NCBI GenBank assembly: GCA_934446355.1
Contig: CAKSEC010000002.1
Coordinates: 62,001-126,000, forward strand
Length of the DNA: 64,000 nt
Direction of reading: 5' to 3'
Origin: an uncultured Oscillospiraceae bacterium
GTDB taxonomy: Bacteria; Bacillota; Clostridia; Oscillospirales; Ruminococcaceae
Part shown: piece after piece, positions 8,905 through 16,351 of the stretch
Layout of the letters: each line of letters starts with the position of its first letter
Position numbering within the stretch: the stretch's first letter is position 1
The notes under the pieces: generated by a model
Seen by the model: only the letters and a program-made list of their open reading frames with translations
The model's database searches: none
Told to the model about the DNA's origin: nothing
Translations under genes and position numbers: made by a program

Positions 8905-9840
8905 ATGGAAAAGAAAGCAACCCGTGACAGCTACGGCGAAGCGCTTGTAATGCTCGCTGAAAAGCGTCCTGACCTCGTTGTGCTGGACGCCGACCTTGCA
9001 GCTGCCACCAAGACAGGCACATTCAAGAAGGCTTACCCCGACAGATTCTTCGACTGCGGTATCGCAGAGGCTAACATGATGGGAGTTGCAGCGGGAATCG
9101 CAAGCACCGGCAAGCTGGTGTTCGCAAGTTCGTTTGCAATGTTTGCAGCAGGCAGAGCATTTGAGATAGTACGCAACAGCATAGGCTACCCCCACCTCAA
9201 CGTAAAGATAGGCGCAACGCACGCAGGCATTTCGGTCGGCGAGGACGGTGCTTCCCACCAGTGCAACGAGGACATCGCACTGATGAGGGCTATCCCCGGA
9301 ATGACCGTGATAAACCCCGCTGACGATGTAGAGGCAAAGGCTGCGGTGCTCGCAATGGCTGACTATGTGGGACCGACCTATATGCGCTTCGGCAGACTTG
9401 CAGCACCGATTTTCAACGACGCTGCAACATATAAGTTCGAGGTAGGCAAGGGTATCCAGCTTAAGGACGGCAAGGACGTTACGATAATCGCCACCGGTCT
9501 GATGGTAGCAGAGGCTATCGAAGCAGGAAAGGCGCTTGCCGAGCAGGGCATTGACGCAAGGATAATCAATATCCACACCATCAAGCCCATCGACCGCGAT
9601 ATCATCATCAAGGCTGCAAAGGAAACAGGAAAGATCATCACCGTTGAGGAGCACAGCGTTATCGGCGGTCTTGGTTCTGCAGTGGCAGACGTTGTCACCG
9701 AGGAATGCCCCGTACCGGTTATCAAGATAGGCGTCAAGGACGTATTCGGACACTCCGGTCCGGCAGTCGATCTGCTCAAGGAATTCGGGCTTTGCGCTGA
9801 AAATATCGTTGCAGTCACAAAGGCTGCGCTTGGCAAGTAA
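8905..9840 (+). CDS. Transketolase, C-terminal subunit
   Basis: Pyrimidine-binding and C-terminal domains of the split transketolase, 311 residues. It contains the conserved FFDCGIAEANMMGVAAGIA segment (glutamate that activates TPP), then the THAGISVGEDGASHQ region of transketolases, and a C-terminal Rossmann-like domain (about residues 190-311). It works with the N-terminal subunit immediately upstream. A hairpin at 9855-9885 downstream probably ends the transcript. Confidence 0.95.
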   Translation: MEKKATRDSYGEALVMLAEKRPDLVVLDADLAAATKTGTFKKAYPDRFFDCGIAEANMMGVAAGIASTGKLVFASSFAMFAAGRAFEIVRNSIGYPHLNVKIGATHAGISVGEDGASHQCNEDIALMRAIPGMTVINPADDVEAKAAVLAMADYVGPTYMRFGRLAAPIFNDAATYKFEVGKGIQLKDGKDVTIIATGLMVAEAIEAGKALAEQGIDARIINIHTIKPIDRDIIIKAAKETGKIITVEEHSVIGGLGSAVADVVTEECPVPVIKIGVKDVFGHSGPAVDLLKEFGLCAENIVAVTKAALGK

Positions 9841-9854
9841 TTTTTGCTGTTTTA

Positions 9855-9885
9855 TCTCCGGGACTGTGCTTTGCAGTTCCGGAGA
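9855..9885 (+). terminator. Hairpin after split transketolase
   Basis: A 12-bp stem (TCTCCGGGACTG pairing with CAGTTCCGGAGA, one wobble) closes a 7-base loop 14 bases after the stop codon. The following AAATTT is only a weak U-run, so termination may be partial. Confidence 0.6.
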
Positions 9886-9903
9886 AATTTCAGCTTTCGT
9901 GCT

Positions 9904-9940
9904 TGTAACCGGAATGTAACCTTTTGCCTGCGGCGGCGGT
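9904..9940 (+). promoter_or_regulatory. Possible ECF-type promoter with tandem TGTAACC boxes
   Basis: TGTAACC occurs twice, at 9904 and 9915, exactly 11 bases apart. The second copy (TGTAAC) is followed 16 bases later by CGGT, an arrangement like ECF-sigma promoters. A TATAAT-like sequence at 9941 overlaps it. Because the operon encodes an ECF sigma factor, autoregulation is a reasonable inference, not something the sequence proves. Confidence 0.4.
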
Positions 9941-9989
9941 TATAATAAATAGAAGAACACAATGCGGCAGACACAAGGAGATGGTCTAC

Positions 9990-11753
9990 ATGAAAAAGAA
10001 TTTCTGGCAGGACGTCATGGACGGCGTGGACAAGGATATCGCAGAATCTTCAGCGGAGCGGCTGAGCCATATTTCTGACGGGAATGCCGATGAGGACTAC
10101 ACAGGGGACTGCAAGCCTACTGTGTACAGCTTCCCGCAGCGTTCCAAGGGGCATAAGAAGGGGCTTTTCATCGGTATAGGCTCTGTGGCGGCAGCAGCGG
10201 CGGTCGCCGGAGTGGTGCTGCTCAGGCTCCCTCAGAATGTGCCGGTATCGACCGGAGATGCGCAGAGTATGCCGGTATCCGACGAGCAGCAGAACAAGTC
10301 CTCATCGTCCGACCTTGTAAGCGCGGATGGCTTGGTAAACGATACGACAGACCGCATACATGAAATAATCGACTCGGCGGAGTTGGTGAGCGGCTATAAA
10401 AAAAGCGCAGGCTTTAACGCTTCGCTGTTCGACAAGTATTTCCATGGCGTGTGGAGCAGCGATATGGATAGCGTCACGCTCGGCTACAGCGAGGCTGATA
10501 TGTTCGGGCTTAAGGAAGGCTATGTGTGCAGTGGCTTTATTTTGACGGATTACGCCTGCGATCTCGTTGCGGAACACGGCGGAGAGTACGACGTGTGGTC
10601 TGTGTCGCTTGACGACCCCGGAAAGCTTGTGATGTACGTAAACGCCACTATCGACGGCAGCAGCATTTCCGGCGAGGAACTGCAGCTGTTTACCGAGAAA
10701 GCCGAACTCGCTGAGGATTCGTCGCTGCTCAGCTATTTCGGGCAGGAAAAGCTTGCGGCGGAGATGGGGCTTACGGCAAGCGATATATTCAGCGATCTGA
10801 CGGTGGAGTCTGACGGCGTGGAGTATTCAAGACATCTGGATAACTCCGTGTGGGATAACGTATTTCTCAGCAAGAAGTTCAGCGATGAGATAGTGCTGGC
10901 TATGCCTTTCTCCACCGGTTCTGACGGATCTGCTGTGACATATCTCGACACGGTATGGAAGCCCGACGGCAGCGGAAAGTGGGCGCTGGATCACGCTGCA
11001 GTATCAGAGGATATGTTCGCAAGAACTGCGCAGCAGCTTCATACAGCTATGACGTTATCTGACCTCGACATATTCGAGATGTACTATTCCGGACAGTGGA
11101 CGGAAACGACCACCGGTGAAACACTGACGCTGACCTACGGTACGGACATATTCACACCGGCTGCAAAGTGCGGCGGCTTCTATGCCGAGCGTGACGGCTG
11201 GTGTATGTATCAGCTTTGCGGCGACGACATTCAGGTTTATTACATATCCTATTCCGACCCTGAAACGATGTATCTGTACTGCCCCGGCAAGAGGGGATAT
11301 GCGACAAAGCAGGGCTACACGGCGGAATACAAGCACACGGCGTACGGTGCGGAGAGCAGCGGCACGATGTGCTCCATGCTCGGTCTGGAGCGGTTCAGGC
11401 TGAATGTGGAAAACAACGGCGAGCAGGAGCTCAGCTTAGTGCTGACGTCCGAGATCTATGAGTTACGCGACGGCTGGACAGCGGCGGCTTACACCGAGGA
11501 CGTTCAGTGGGAGGGCTTCCGGCTTTACAGGAATGCAAGCGGCTCGGTCGAGATATCCTATCAGGTATTCGACGGCGATGGAAATTCAAAATGGGTGACA
11601 AAGCGGCTGGAGAATACTGCAGCCGGCTGGCAGACCACCATATATCTGGACAACACAAAGCTTGACGATTCGTCGCAGGGCTTTGCAAAGGACTCCGGAG
11701 TAGACGGTTCTGCGGCAGTGGAGGTAATTGATGGAGGACAGTCTGATAATTGA
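9990..11753 (+). CDS. Membrane-anchored putative anti-sigma protein with a repeated extracytoplasmic domain
   Basis: Not a family I can name. The start at 9990 is chosen because AAGGAG (9975-9980) is well spaced; upstream in-frame codons are not. The 587-residue protein has a cytoplasmic N-terminus of about 55 residues, one membrane segment (about 58-80, GIGSVAAAAAVAGVVLL) and a long extracytoplasmic part. That part contains two diverged repeats, starting near residue 147 (YFHGVWSS) and 362 (YYSGQWTE), each about 70-80 residues. It overlaps the downstream ECF sigma gene by 23 bases. That pairing, with an inner-face N-terminus, suggests an anti-sigma or co-sensor role. No classical zinc anti-sigma motif is visible. 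Confidence 0.7.
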   Translation: MKKNFWQDVMDGVDKDIAESSAERLSHISDGNADEDYTGDCKPTVYSFPQRSKGHKKGLFIGIGSVAAAAAVAGVVLLRLPQNVPVSTGDAQSMPVSDEQQNKSSSSDLVSADGLVNDTTDRIHEIIDSAELVSGYKKSAGFNASLFDKYFHGVWSSDMDSVTLGYSEADMFGLKEGYVCSGFILTDYACDLVAEHGGEYDVWSVSLDDPGKLVMYVNATIDGSSISGEELQLFTEKAELAEDSSLLSYFGQEKLAAEMGLTASDIFSDLTVESDGVEYSRHLDNSVWDNVFLSKKFSDEIVLAMPFSTGSDGSAVTYLDTVWKPDGSGKWALDHAAVSEDMFARTAQQLHTAMTLSDLDIFEMYYSGQWTETTTGETLTLTYGTDIFTPAAKCGGFYAERDGWCMYQLCGDDIQVYYISYSDPETMYLYCPGKRGYATKQGYTAEYKHTAYGAESSGTMCSMLGLERFRLNVENNGEQELSLVLTSEIYELRDGWTAAAYTEDVQWEGFRLYRNASGSVEISYQVFDGDGNSKWVTKRLENTAAGWQTTIYLDNTKLDDSSQGFAKDSGVDGSAAVEVIDGGQSDN

Positions 11754-12279
11754 CCTGTTCTTTGACAGAAGCGAACAGGCAATTGCAGAAACACAGAATA
11801 AATACGGCAGGCTGTGCGGGAAGATAGCCTCCGGTATTCTTGTGCGCCCTGAGGACGCCGAGGAGGCGGTGAGCAGCAGCTATCTGAAGCTGTGGAACGC
11901 TATACCTCCCAAGCGCCCCGAATCGCTCTGCGGATATCTCTGCACCATTGTAAGGAACACTGCGCTGAATGCCTACAGCAGCCTGAAACGGCGTTCCTGC
12001 GAGCAGCTTTACGGCGAACTTGCAGAGGTGATACCCGACAGCGTGACCTCCGACGAACGCCTTGACAGCCGCGAGGTGTCCGACCACCTCAACCAGTTCC
12101 TGCGCAAAAGCAGCAAAAAGAACCGTGACATATTTGTCGGGCGGTACTACTATAATATGTCGATTCGTGATATCGCCCAGAGTATGGGAATGACCGAAAC
12201 AGCGGTAAAGACTAGGCTTTCACGTATTCGGGCAGGGCTGCGGGAGTATCTGATAGAACAAGGCGTGAGTGTTACATAA
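11731..12279 (+). CDS. ECF-family RNA polymerase sigma factor
   Basis: A 182-residue sigma-70 family regulator of the extracytoplasmic-function type. Region 2 lies in about residues 15-80 (DAEEAVSSSYLKLWNAI) and region 4 in about 120-175, ending in the helix-turn-helix SIRDIAQSMGMTETAVKTRL. The ATG at 11731 has GGAGG (11719-11723) upstream; a TTG one codon earlier is less likely. It overlaps its upstream neighbour, so the two are translationally coupled. The order is unusual: the membrane partner comes first and the sigma factor second. A palindromic repeat copy is inserted seven bases past the stop. Confidence 0.92.
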   Translation: MEDSLIIDLFFDRSEQAIAETQNKYGRLCGKIASGILVRPEDAEEAVSSSYLKLWNAIPPKRPESLCGYLCTIVRNTALNAYSSLKRRSCEQLYGELAEVIPDSVTSDERLDSREVSDHLNQFLRKSSKKNRDIFVGRYYYNMSIRDIAQSMGMTETAVKTRLSRIRAGLREYLIEQGVSVT

Positions 12280-12285
12280 TAGAAA

Positions 12286-12415
12286 CAGGCTGTCGATAAA
12301 GGCACATCTGCGTCGTCAGCGCCATTTCGGCAGGCACAAAGCCTAGCCGAAACGGCGCTTCCTAGCATCTGCACCTTTCTCGCCACCCTGAAGAAAATAC
12401 TTTTTTAACAAGCTG
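12286..12415 (+). mobile_element. MITE-like palindromic element, long form (subfamily B), with 8-bp target duplication
   Basis: A 130-bp element running from CAGGCTGTCGATAAAGG to the imperfect inverted end CTTTTTTAACAAGCTG. Its centre is a hairpin with arms ending TTTCGGC and GCCGAAA around AGGC-ACAAA-GCCT. The identical octamer AATAGAAA lies flush on both sides (12278-12285 and 12416-12423), the expected signature of insertion. It has no coding capacity. Two further copies in this window have exactly the same length. Confidence 0.85.
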
Positions 12416-12420
12416 AATAG

Positions 12421-12452
12421 AAATACCTCCGGAAATTCCGGAGGTATTTTTT
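12421..12452. terminator. Bidirectional hairpin terminator between sigma gene and XRE gene
   Basis: A perfect 12-bp stem (AAATACCTCCGG with CCGGAGGTATTT) and a 5-base loop, followed by a short U-run on the plus strand. It lies between convergent genes and overlaps the right-hand copy of the target duplication next to it. Confidence 0.75.
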
Positions 12453-12478
12453 ATGCGGAAGTGGATATTATGAGCAGG

Positions 12479-12799
12479 TCAGTCGGGTGTTTTGTTCTTG
12501 CTTATTTCTTTGTTGTCCCTTTCAAACAGGGTTATCATAAGGGTCACAGCTTGTTTCTGCAGGTCGTCAAGATCAGTGATATCAACGGTCAATCTCTCGT
12601 TGACTCCAAGCAGATAATCAGTGCTTGTGCCGAATATCTGTGCAAGCTTCACTATATATGTGATAGAGGGAGAATTTGTGCCGCTTTCCCATGCGTTGAC
12701 CGCACTTTTGGTGACGCCGAGCCGCTCGGCAAGCTGAACCTGACTCATTCCAAAATGTTCCCTGAGACTTTTTATTTTGCTGTAAAGTCCATAAATCAT
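12479..12799 (-). CDS. XRE-family helix-turn-helix regulator
   Basis: A 106-residue Cro/C1-type DNA-binding protein. The N-terminal helix-turn-helix (about residues 8-62) reads SLREHFGMSQVQLAERLGVT, then KSAVNAWESGTNSPS, a textbook HTH_3 pattern. The C-terminal ~40 residues are a short Asp/Leu-rich helix of unknown role. It is divergent from the leucine-rich lipoprotein gene and shares a 147-base AT-rich promoter region with it, so it may regulate that gene and itself. No phage integrase or other phage genes are nearby. Confidence 0.9.
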   Translation of the reverse strand: MIYGLYSKIKSLREHFGMSQVQLAERLGVTKSAVNAWESGTNSPSITYIVKLAQIFGTSTDYLLGVNERLTVDITDLDDLQKQAVTLMITLFERDNKEISKNKTPD

Positions 12800-12864
12800 A
12801 TTATCACCTTTTTATATTATAGCAAAATCCGGTCAATCTATAATATACTACGGTTAATTAGTGC

Positions 12865-12893
12865 TTGACTTTTGCAGATGATTGTGATATAAT
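12865..12893 (+). promoter_or_regulatory. Sigma-A promoter for the leucine-rich lipoprotein gene
   Basis: TTGACT and TATAAT separated by 17 bases, with an extended -10 (TGATATAAT). It drives the lipoprotein and membrane-protein pair. Confidence 0.8.
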
Positions 12894-12946
12894 ATGCTTG
12901 GATATGGGAAACCATGTCCGTATTTATGTGAAAAGGGGTAATTATA

Positions 12947-13612
12947 ATGTTCAATGTAAAAAAACGCAAAAAGGAAATAGTGCTGGCTGCGGTCACGTGT
13001 GTTCTGGCGGTCGTGGCGAGTGTGCTGACGTCGGGCTGCAGTTTTGTTTTGAATTACTTTGATTATAATGATAATATGACATACTGTATAAATCGTGATG
13101 GCGGTGGATTGGCTCTGGTTTCTGTATATGATTATTATGGCGATACAATTGATGTTCGCAGCCAAATAGATGGTATACCTGTCACCAGAGTTAAATTGAA
13201 TGGTGGCTGGCGTGAAGATGTGACCAAGATAGAAATTTATGAAGGTGTTGAATCTGTTTTTCTAGATAAATTTAATAATGTATCGTATTTGTTTATTCCC
13301 TATGGGGTCAAGGACATAGAAATACACTGCAAAGGCTTGGAAAGAATTGATTTGACTGCTGACACTGATAATATTGATTTAAGTAACTGTACGTCTTTGA
13401 GATCCGTCACCATACCTAGGGGGACTGGTGATATTGATTTAAGCGGATGCACGCATCTGGAAAGAGTCAGAATATGGGAGGGCGTGGAAAGAATTGACGC
13501 TTCCGCGTTTGATGGATGTGTTTCGCTGAAGTATCTGGAGGTTCCCGCTGGCATTGAAATGATCGGAGATTTCAGCTGGATAGACCAAATAGAAATAGAA
13601 GAATATGAGTGA
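12947..13612 (+). CDS. Putative lipoprotein with BspA-like leucine-rich repeats
   Basis: A 221-residue protein with a signal peptide and probable lipobox (about residues 9-31, ending LTSGC), so likely anchored on the outer face of the membrane. The body holds short leucine-rich-like repeats of the BspA/LRR_5 kind, with IDLSNCTSLRSVTIP and IDLSGCTHLERVRI as the clearest units. AAGGGG precedes the ATG by nine bases. Its codons are markedly AT-rich compared with flanking genes, suggesting separate ancestry. Ligand unknown; such repeats usually mediate protein or surface binding. Confidence 0.75.
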   Translation: MFNVKKRKKEIVLAAVTCVLAVVASVLTSGCSFVLNYFDYNDNMTYCINRDGGGLALVSVYDYYGDTIDVRSQIDGIPVTRVKLNGGWREDVTKIEIYEGVESVFLDKFNNVSYLFIPYGVKDIEIHCKGLERIDLTADTDNIDLSNCTSLRSVTIPRGTGDIDLSGCTHLERVRIWEGVERIDASAFDGCVSLKYLEVPAGIEMIGDFSWIDQIEIEEYE

Positions 13613-13636
13613 CAAAGATACGGAGGATAAAATGAC

Positions 13637-14374
13637 ATGAATAACAAGATGATTAATATTGCGTCGATATGCACGGCGGTAATTTATGCTGCTGTCCAGA
13701 TAGTAGGGTTCTGCGTTCCGGCTGTCGATGTGGGACGTGCGGCAGTTCCCTCGATACTGTTCATTAGTGTGCTGGCTCTGTTTTCAGCGGTCGTGGCTTT
13801 ACCGGAGAAAAACAAAAAAATCAGGGCAGTGTGCATGATAATGGCCGCTCTGGAGCTTTTGCTGGCTCTGGTACTCTGCATTAATATTTTTGCGGGATTC
13901 TTTGAGCGCAGCGATATTAAATACATGGCTATTATTTTAGCAGGTCTGCTGCTATTAACAACAATAGTACTTACGCTCGTCAACGCTGAAGCGTCCTCTT
14001 ACCTTACGAAGATAATGTCGAACGTGTGCCTTATCGTACTCATGATGCTGGCTGTAATATACATAAAATGGGATTCAAGACCGTTATCGGCTTCGATTTC
14101 AATGACCGGCGCCGCTGTTTCGCTGAACCTGCTTGCACCGAGATTCAGGAATAAAGCTGTGCAGGCGCTCACGAGCATAGCTTCGCTTGCGTTCATCGTA
14201 ATTCCTGTTGTGTATATTGCAAGGGGCTACATTGGGTTTTACGTTTCCGTGACCAACGTGCTTGTTATCTTTTCGGTGCTTGTTTCGCTGGCGTGCACAA
14301 GCTTTATTGCGATCTCCGGCATAAAAGCGGAGCGCTCATCAGCAGGAGCACCGCAGACGTCCGACTGTCGATAA
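13637..14374 (+). CDS. Multi-pass membrane protein of unknown function
   Basis: I do not recognise this 245-residue protein. It has about six to seven hydrophobic segments across its length and no catalytic motif. It follows the lipoprotein gene by 24 bases with GGAGG upstream, so the two probably form an operon. Its last codons and TAA stop lie inside a 12-base match to the 5' end of the window's palindromic repeat (14363-14374), so the C-terminus may have been altered by a past insertion. Confidence 0.75.
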   Translation: MNNKMINIASICTAVIYAAVQIVGFCVPAVDVGRAAVPSILFISVLALFSAVVALPEKNKKIRAVCMIMAALELLLALVLCINIFAGFFERSDIKYMAIILAGLLLLTTIVLTLVNAEASSYLTKIMSNVCLIVLMMLAVIYIKWDSRPLSASISMTGAAVSLNLLAPRFRNKAVQALTSIASLAFIVIPVVYIARGYIGFYVSVTNVLVIFSVLVSLACTSFIAISGIKAERSSAGAPQTSDCR

Positions 14375-14379
14375 GCCCC
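14363..14379 (+). repeat. Relic of the palindromic repeat, 5' end only
   Basis: GACTGTCGATAA matches the 5' terminus of the repeat family exactly for 12 bases and is followed by GCCCC. The stop codon of the upstream membrane protein is inside it. No central hairpin or 3' end follows, so this is a truncated copy or a chance match. Confidence 0.5.
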
Positions 14380-14409
14380 GGTCTGGGCATAAACTCTTTC
14401 AGCATACTG

Positions 14410-14440
14410 ACGGCTGTGGACTTTTATTCACAGCCGTTTC
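14410..14440 (+). terminator. Hairpin terminator after membrane protein gene
   Basis: A 9-bp stem (ACGGCTGTG with CACAGCCGT) around a 10-base loop, followed by TTTCT. The U-run is short, so efficiency is uncertain. Confidence 0.5.
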
Positions 14441-14489
14441 TGCGTTGTGGCATATCGGCAGAATTGCGGTTCACTTCAAGGAAAACCAG

Positions 14490-14518
14490 TTGACAAAAAC
14501 GCCATAAAGTGCTATCAT
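14490..14518 (+). promoter_or_regulatory. Sigma-A promoter of galE
   Basis: TTGACA and TATCAT with a 17-base spacer, 60 bases upstream of the galE start. Confidence 0.85.
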
Positions 14519-14578
14519 AATAGTGTATTTTTGTTCCGGCATGAATGGCTGGACATACAGATTTTGGAGGAAACGGCT

Positions 14579-15589
14579 ATGGCAATTCTGGTAACGGGCG
14601 GAGCAGGCTTTATCGGCTCGCACACCTGCGTGGAACTTCTCAATGCAGGCGAAGAGATCGTTGTAATGGACAACTTCTACAACTCAAACCCACGTTCTCT
14701 GGAGGGAATAAAAAAGATCACCGGCAAGGATTTCAAATTCTACGAGGCGGATATGCTGGATATTGCAGCCGTTGATAAGATATTCGAGGAAAACGACATT
14801 GAGCAGGTCATTCACTTCGCCGGCTATAAGTGCGTGCCGGAAAGCGTAAAAAAGCCGCTTATGTACTATTCCAACAACCTCAGGGGCACATTCAACATAC
14901 TTGAAACGATGAAGAAGTACGGCTGTACGAAATTCGTGTTCAGCTCGTCTGCGACTGTATACGGTATCCCCGCTAGCGTGCCCGTAAAGGAGGATTTCCC
15001 GCTGTCTGCGATAAATCCCTACGGCAGCACAAAGCTGATAATCGAGAATCTCTGCCGTGAAATGTCGGCTGCAGACCCCAGCTGGACTATGATACTCCTG
15101 CGCTATTTCAATCCTGTCGGCGCACATGAGAGCGGACTTATCGGCGAGGACCCGAACGGTATCCCGAACAACCTCATGCCTATCGTGCTGGACAAGGCTA
15201 CCGGAAAGCGCGACGTGCTCGCCGTTGCCGGAAACGACTACCCCACGCCCGACGGCACCTGCGTTCGCGACTACATACACGTGGTGGATCTCGCCAAGGG
15301 ACACGTTGCCGCAGTCAAGAAAGCACGCACCATTACCGGCGCACCTGCGTATAACCTTGGCACAGGCAAGGGCTATTCCGTTCTGGATATACTGAATACA
15401 TTCCAGCGTGTGAACGGCATTGACCTCGGCTATACTATCGGCGAACGCCGTCCCGGCGACGCAGCGGCTACCTATGCCGACCCCTCGCTCGCTGAAAAAG
15501 AACTTGGCTGGAAGGCTGAAAAGACCCTTGACGAGATGTGCCGTGACGCATGGCACTTCAGACAGCTGCGTGAATCCGAGAACGCATAA
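14579..15589 (+). CDS. galE: UDP-glucose 4-epimerase
   Basis: NAD-dependent short-chain dehydrogenase that interconverts UDP-glucose and UDP-galactose (Leloir pathway, surface glycan precursors). The start is set at 14579 by TTTGGAGG and the Rossmann motif VTGGAGFIGSH directly after it. Catalytic features are SSSATVYG and the NPYGSTK Tyr-x-x-x-Lys pair. At 336 residues it is standard length. It has its own promoter. galT is 15 kb away on the other strand, and I see no galK in the window, so it is not in a gal operon. Confidence 0.96.
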   Translation: MAILVTGGAGFIGSHTCVELLNAGEEIVVMDNFYNSNPRSLEGIKKITGKDFKFYEADMLDIAAVDKIFEENDIEQVIHFAGYKCVPESVKKPLMYYSNNLRGTFNILETMKKYGCTKFVFSSSATVYGIPASVPVKEDFPLSAINPYGSTKLIIENLCREMSAADPSWTMILLRYFNPVGAHESGLIGEDPNGIPNNLMPIVLDKATGKRDVLAVAGNDYPTPDGTCVRDYIHVVDLAKGHVAAVKKARTITGAPAYNLGTGKGYSVLDILNTFQRVNGIDLGYTIGERRPGDAAATYADPSLAEKELGWKAEKTLDEMCRDAWHFRQLRESENA

Positions 15590-15691
15590 GACTGTCGATA
15601 ACCCCTCATCTTCGTCGTCACCAACCTAACGACAGGCACAAAGCCTAGTCGTTAGGTTGGTTCCTAGAATCTGAGGGCTTCTCGACAGTCT
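15589..15691 (+). repeat. Palindromic repeat, subfamily A, abutting galE stop
   Basis: Core of 103 bp with near-perfect inverted ends (AGACTGTCGATAACCCCTCA against a 3' end whose complement is AGACTGTCGAGAAGCCCTCA). The central arms CCAACCTAACGAC and GTCGTTAGGTTGG are fully complementary around AGGC-ACAAA-GCCT. It begins on the last base of the galE stop. A further AAGCTGATAAACC-like inverted end at about 15712-15727 suggests a longer original copy. Confidence 0.85.
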
Positions 15692-15698
15692 GGAGAGA

Positions 15699-15734
15699 AT
15701 AGCTGATAGAAAGCGGTTTATCAGCTTATTCTAT
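15699..15734 (+). terminator. Hairpin downstream of galE repeat
   Basis: AGAATAGCTGATA pairs with TATCAGCTTATTCT with one bulged base. A T7 run follows about eight bases later (CACATTTTTTT). It may be the galE terminator and may also incorporate the distal end of the repeat. Confidence 0.55.
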
Positions 15735-15765
15735 CACATTTTTTTGAAAAAATCGCAAAAACCTA

Positions 15766-15794
15766 TTTACAAAGCGAAAAAAGTGTGATATAAT
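15766..15794 (+). promoter_or_regulatory. Sigma-A promoter of rpsO
   Basis: TTTACA, 17 bases, TATAAT, with an extended -10 context (TGTGATATAAT). Confidence 0.8.
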
Positions 15795-15809
15795 ATCTAT
15801 GTTGTGCGC

Positions 15810-15900
15810 AAAGCATGACCATACCGGTTTCCCGGAGAGCGGATATTGCTCCTGATGGAGATGCACCTGAGTCCCTCTGCTGCGATACCGGAATAAATTC
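15810..15900 (+). promoter_or_regulatory. Structured rpsO leader, possible S15 autoregulatory site
   Basis: The 5' untranslated region holds complementary segments (ATACCGGTTTCC early and GATACCGGAATA near the end, plus GGAG/CTCC pairs) that could fold into a multi-branch structure. S15 binding its own leader is established in several bacteria. I infer the same here from position and fold potential only. Confidence 0.35.
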
Positions 15901-15914
15901 AATGAGGTGTTATT

Positions 15915-16181
15915 ATGTTAAGAAAAGAAGAAAAAACAGCAGTTATCGAGGCTAACCGTCTGCACGAGCAGGATACCGGTTCTCCCGAAGTACAGATCGC
16001 TATCCTCACCAAGAGGATCAACGAACTGACCGAACACATCAAGGTTCACCAGAAGGATCACCACTCCCGCCGTGGTCTGCTGAAGATGGTTGGTCACAGA
16101 AGAAACCTTCTGAACTATCTGCAGAAGAAGGATATCGAGCGTTATCGTGCAATAATTGCCAAGCTGGGTATTCGTAAGTAA
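15915..16181 (+). CDS. rpsO: 30S ribosomal protein S15
   Basis: Small ribosomal subunit protein that binds the 16S rRNA central domain early in assembly. The 88-residue product shows the family core [20 protein letters not shown] and [27 protein letters not shown] lies upstream of the ATG. It is followed by pnp, the widely conserved rpsO-pnp arrangement, with a strong hairpin in between. Confidence 0.98.
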   Translation: MLRKEEKTAVIEANRLHEQDTGSPEVQIAILTKRINELTEHIKVHQKDHHSRRGLLKMVGHRRNLLNYLQKKDIERYRAIIAKLGIRK

Positions 16182-16192
16182 TTTGAGCAGCA

Positions 16193-16226
16193 AATGGCAG
16201 CACTGCGCACTAAACAGTGCTGCCAT
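16193..16226 (+). terminator. Strong rpsO-pnp intergenic hairpin
   Basis: A 12-13 bp perfect stem (ATGGCAGCACTG with CAGTGCTGCCAT) lies 12 bases after rpsO. It lacks a U-run, so it could be an RNase-processing or stability structure rather than a full terminator. A second small stem (TATCCGG/CCGGATA) lies at 16272-16289. Confidence 0.55.
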
Positions 16227-16351
16227 TACTTCTAAAGGCAATGAAGGTACAGGCTTTAGCATTAAATTGAGTATCCGGTCAGCCGGATATTGACTTTAAT
16301 TGCTAACACTGTGCCTTTATCCCGTAAAATATTGAAAGGAATTAAAAGGCA

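Noticed and set aside
8323..9753. A 476-codon open frame on the minus strand across the transketolase genes
   Set aside because: It is antisense to two well-supported transketolase subunits, is Cys/Leu-rich without motifs, and reflects codon bias of the real genes.
12461..12868. A 135-codon plus-strand frame upstream of the lipoprotein gene
   Set aside because: It is antisense to the convincing XRE regulator, crosses its promoter, and has no motif.
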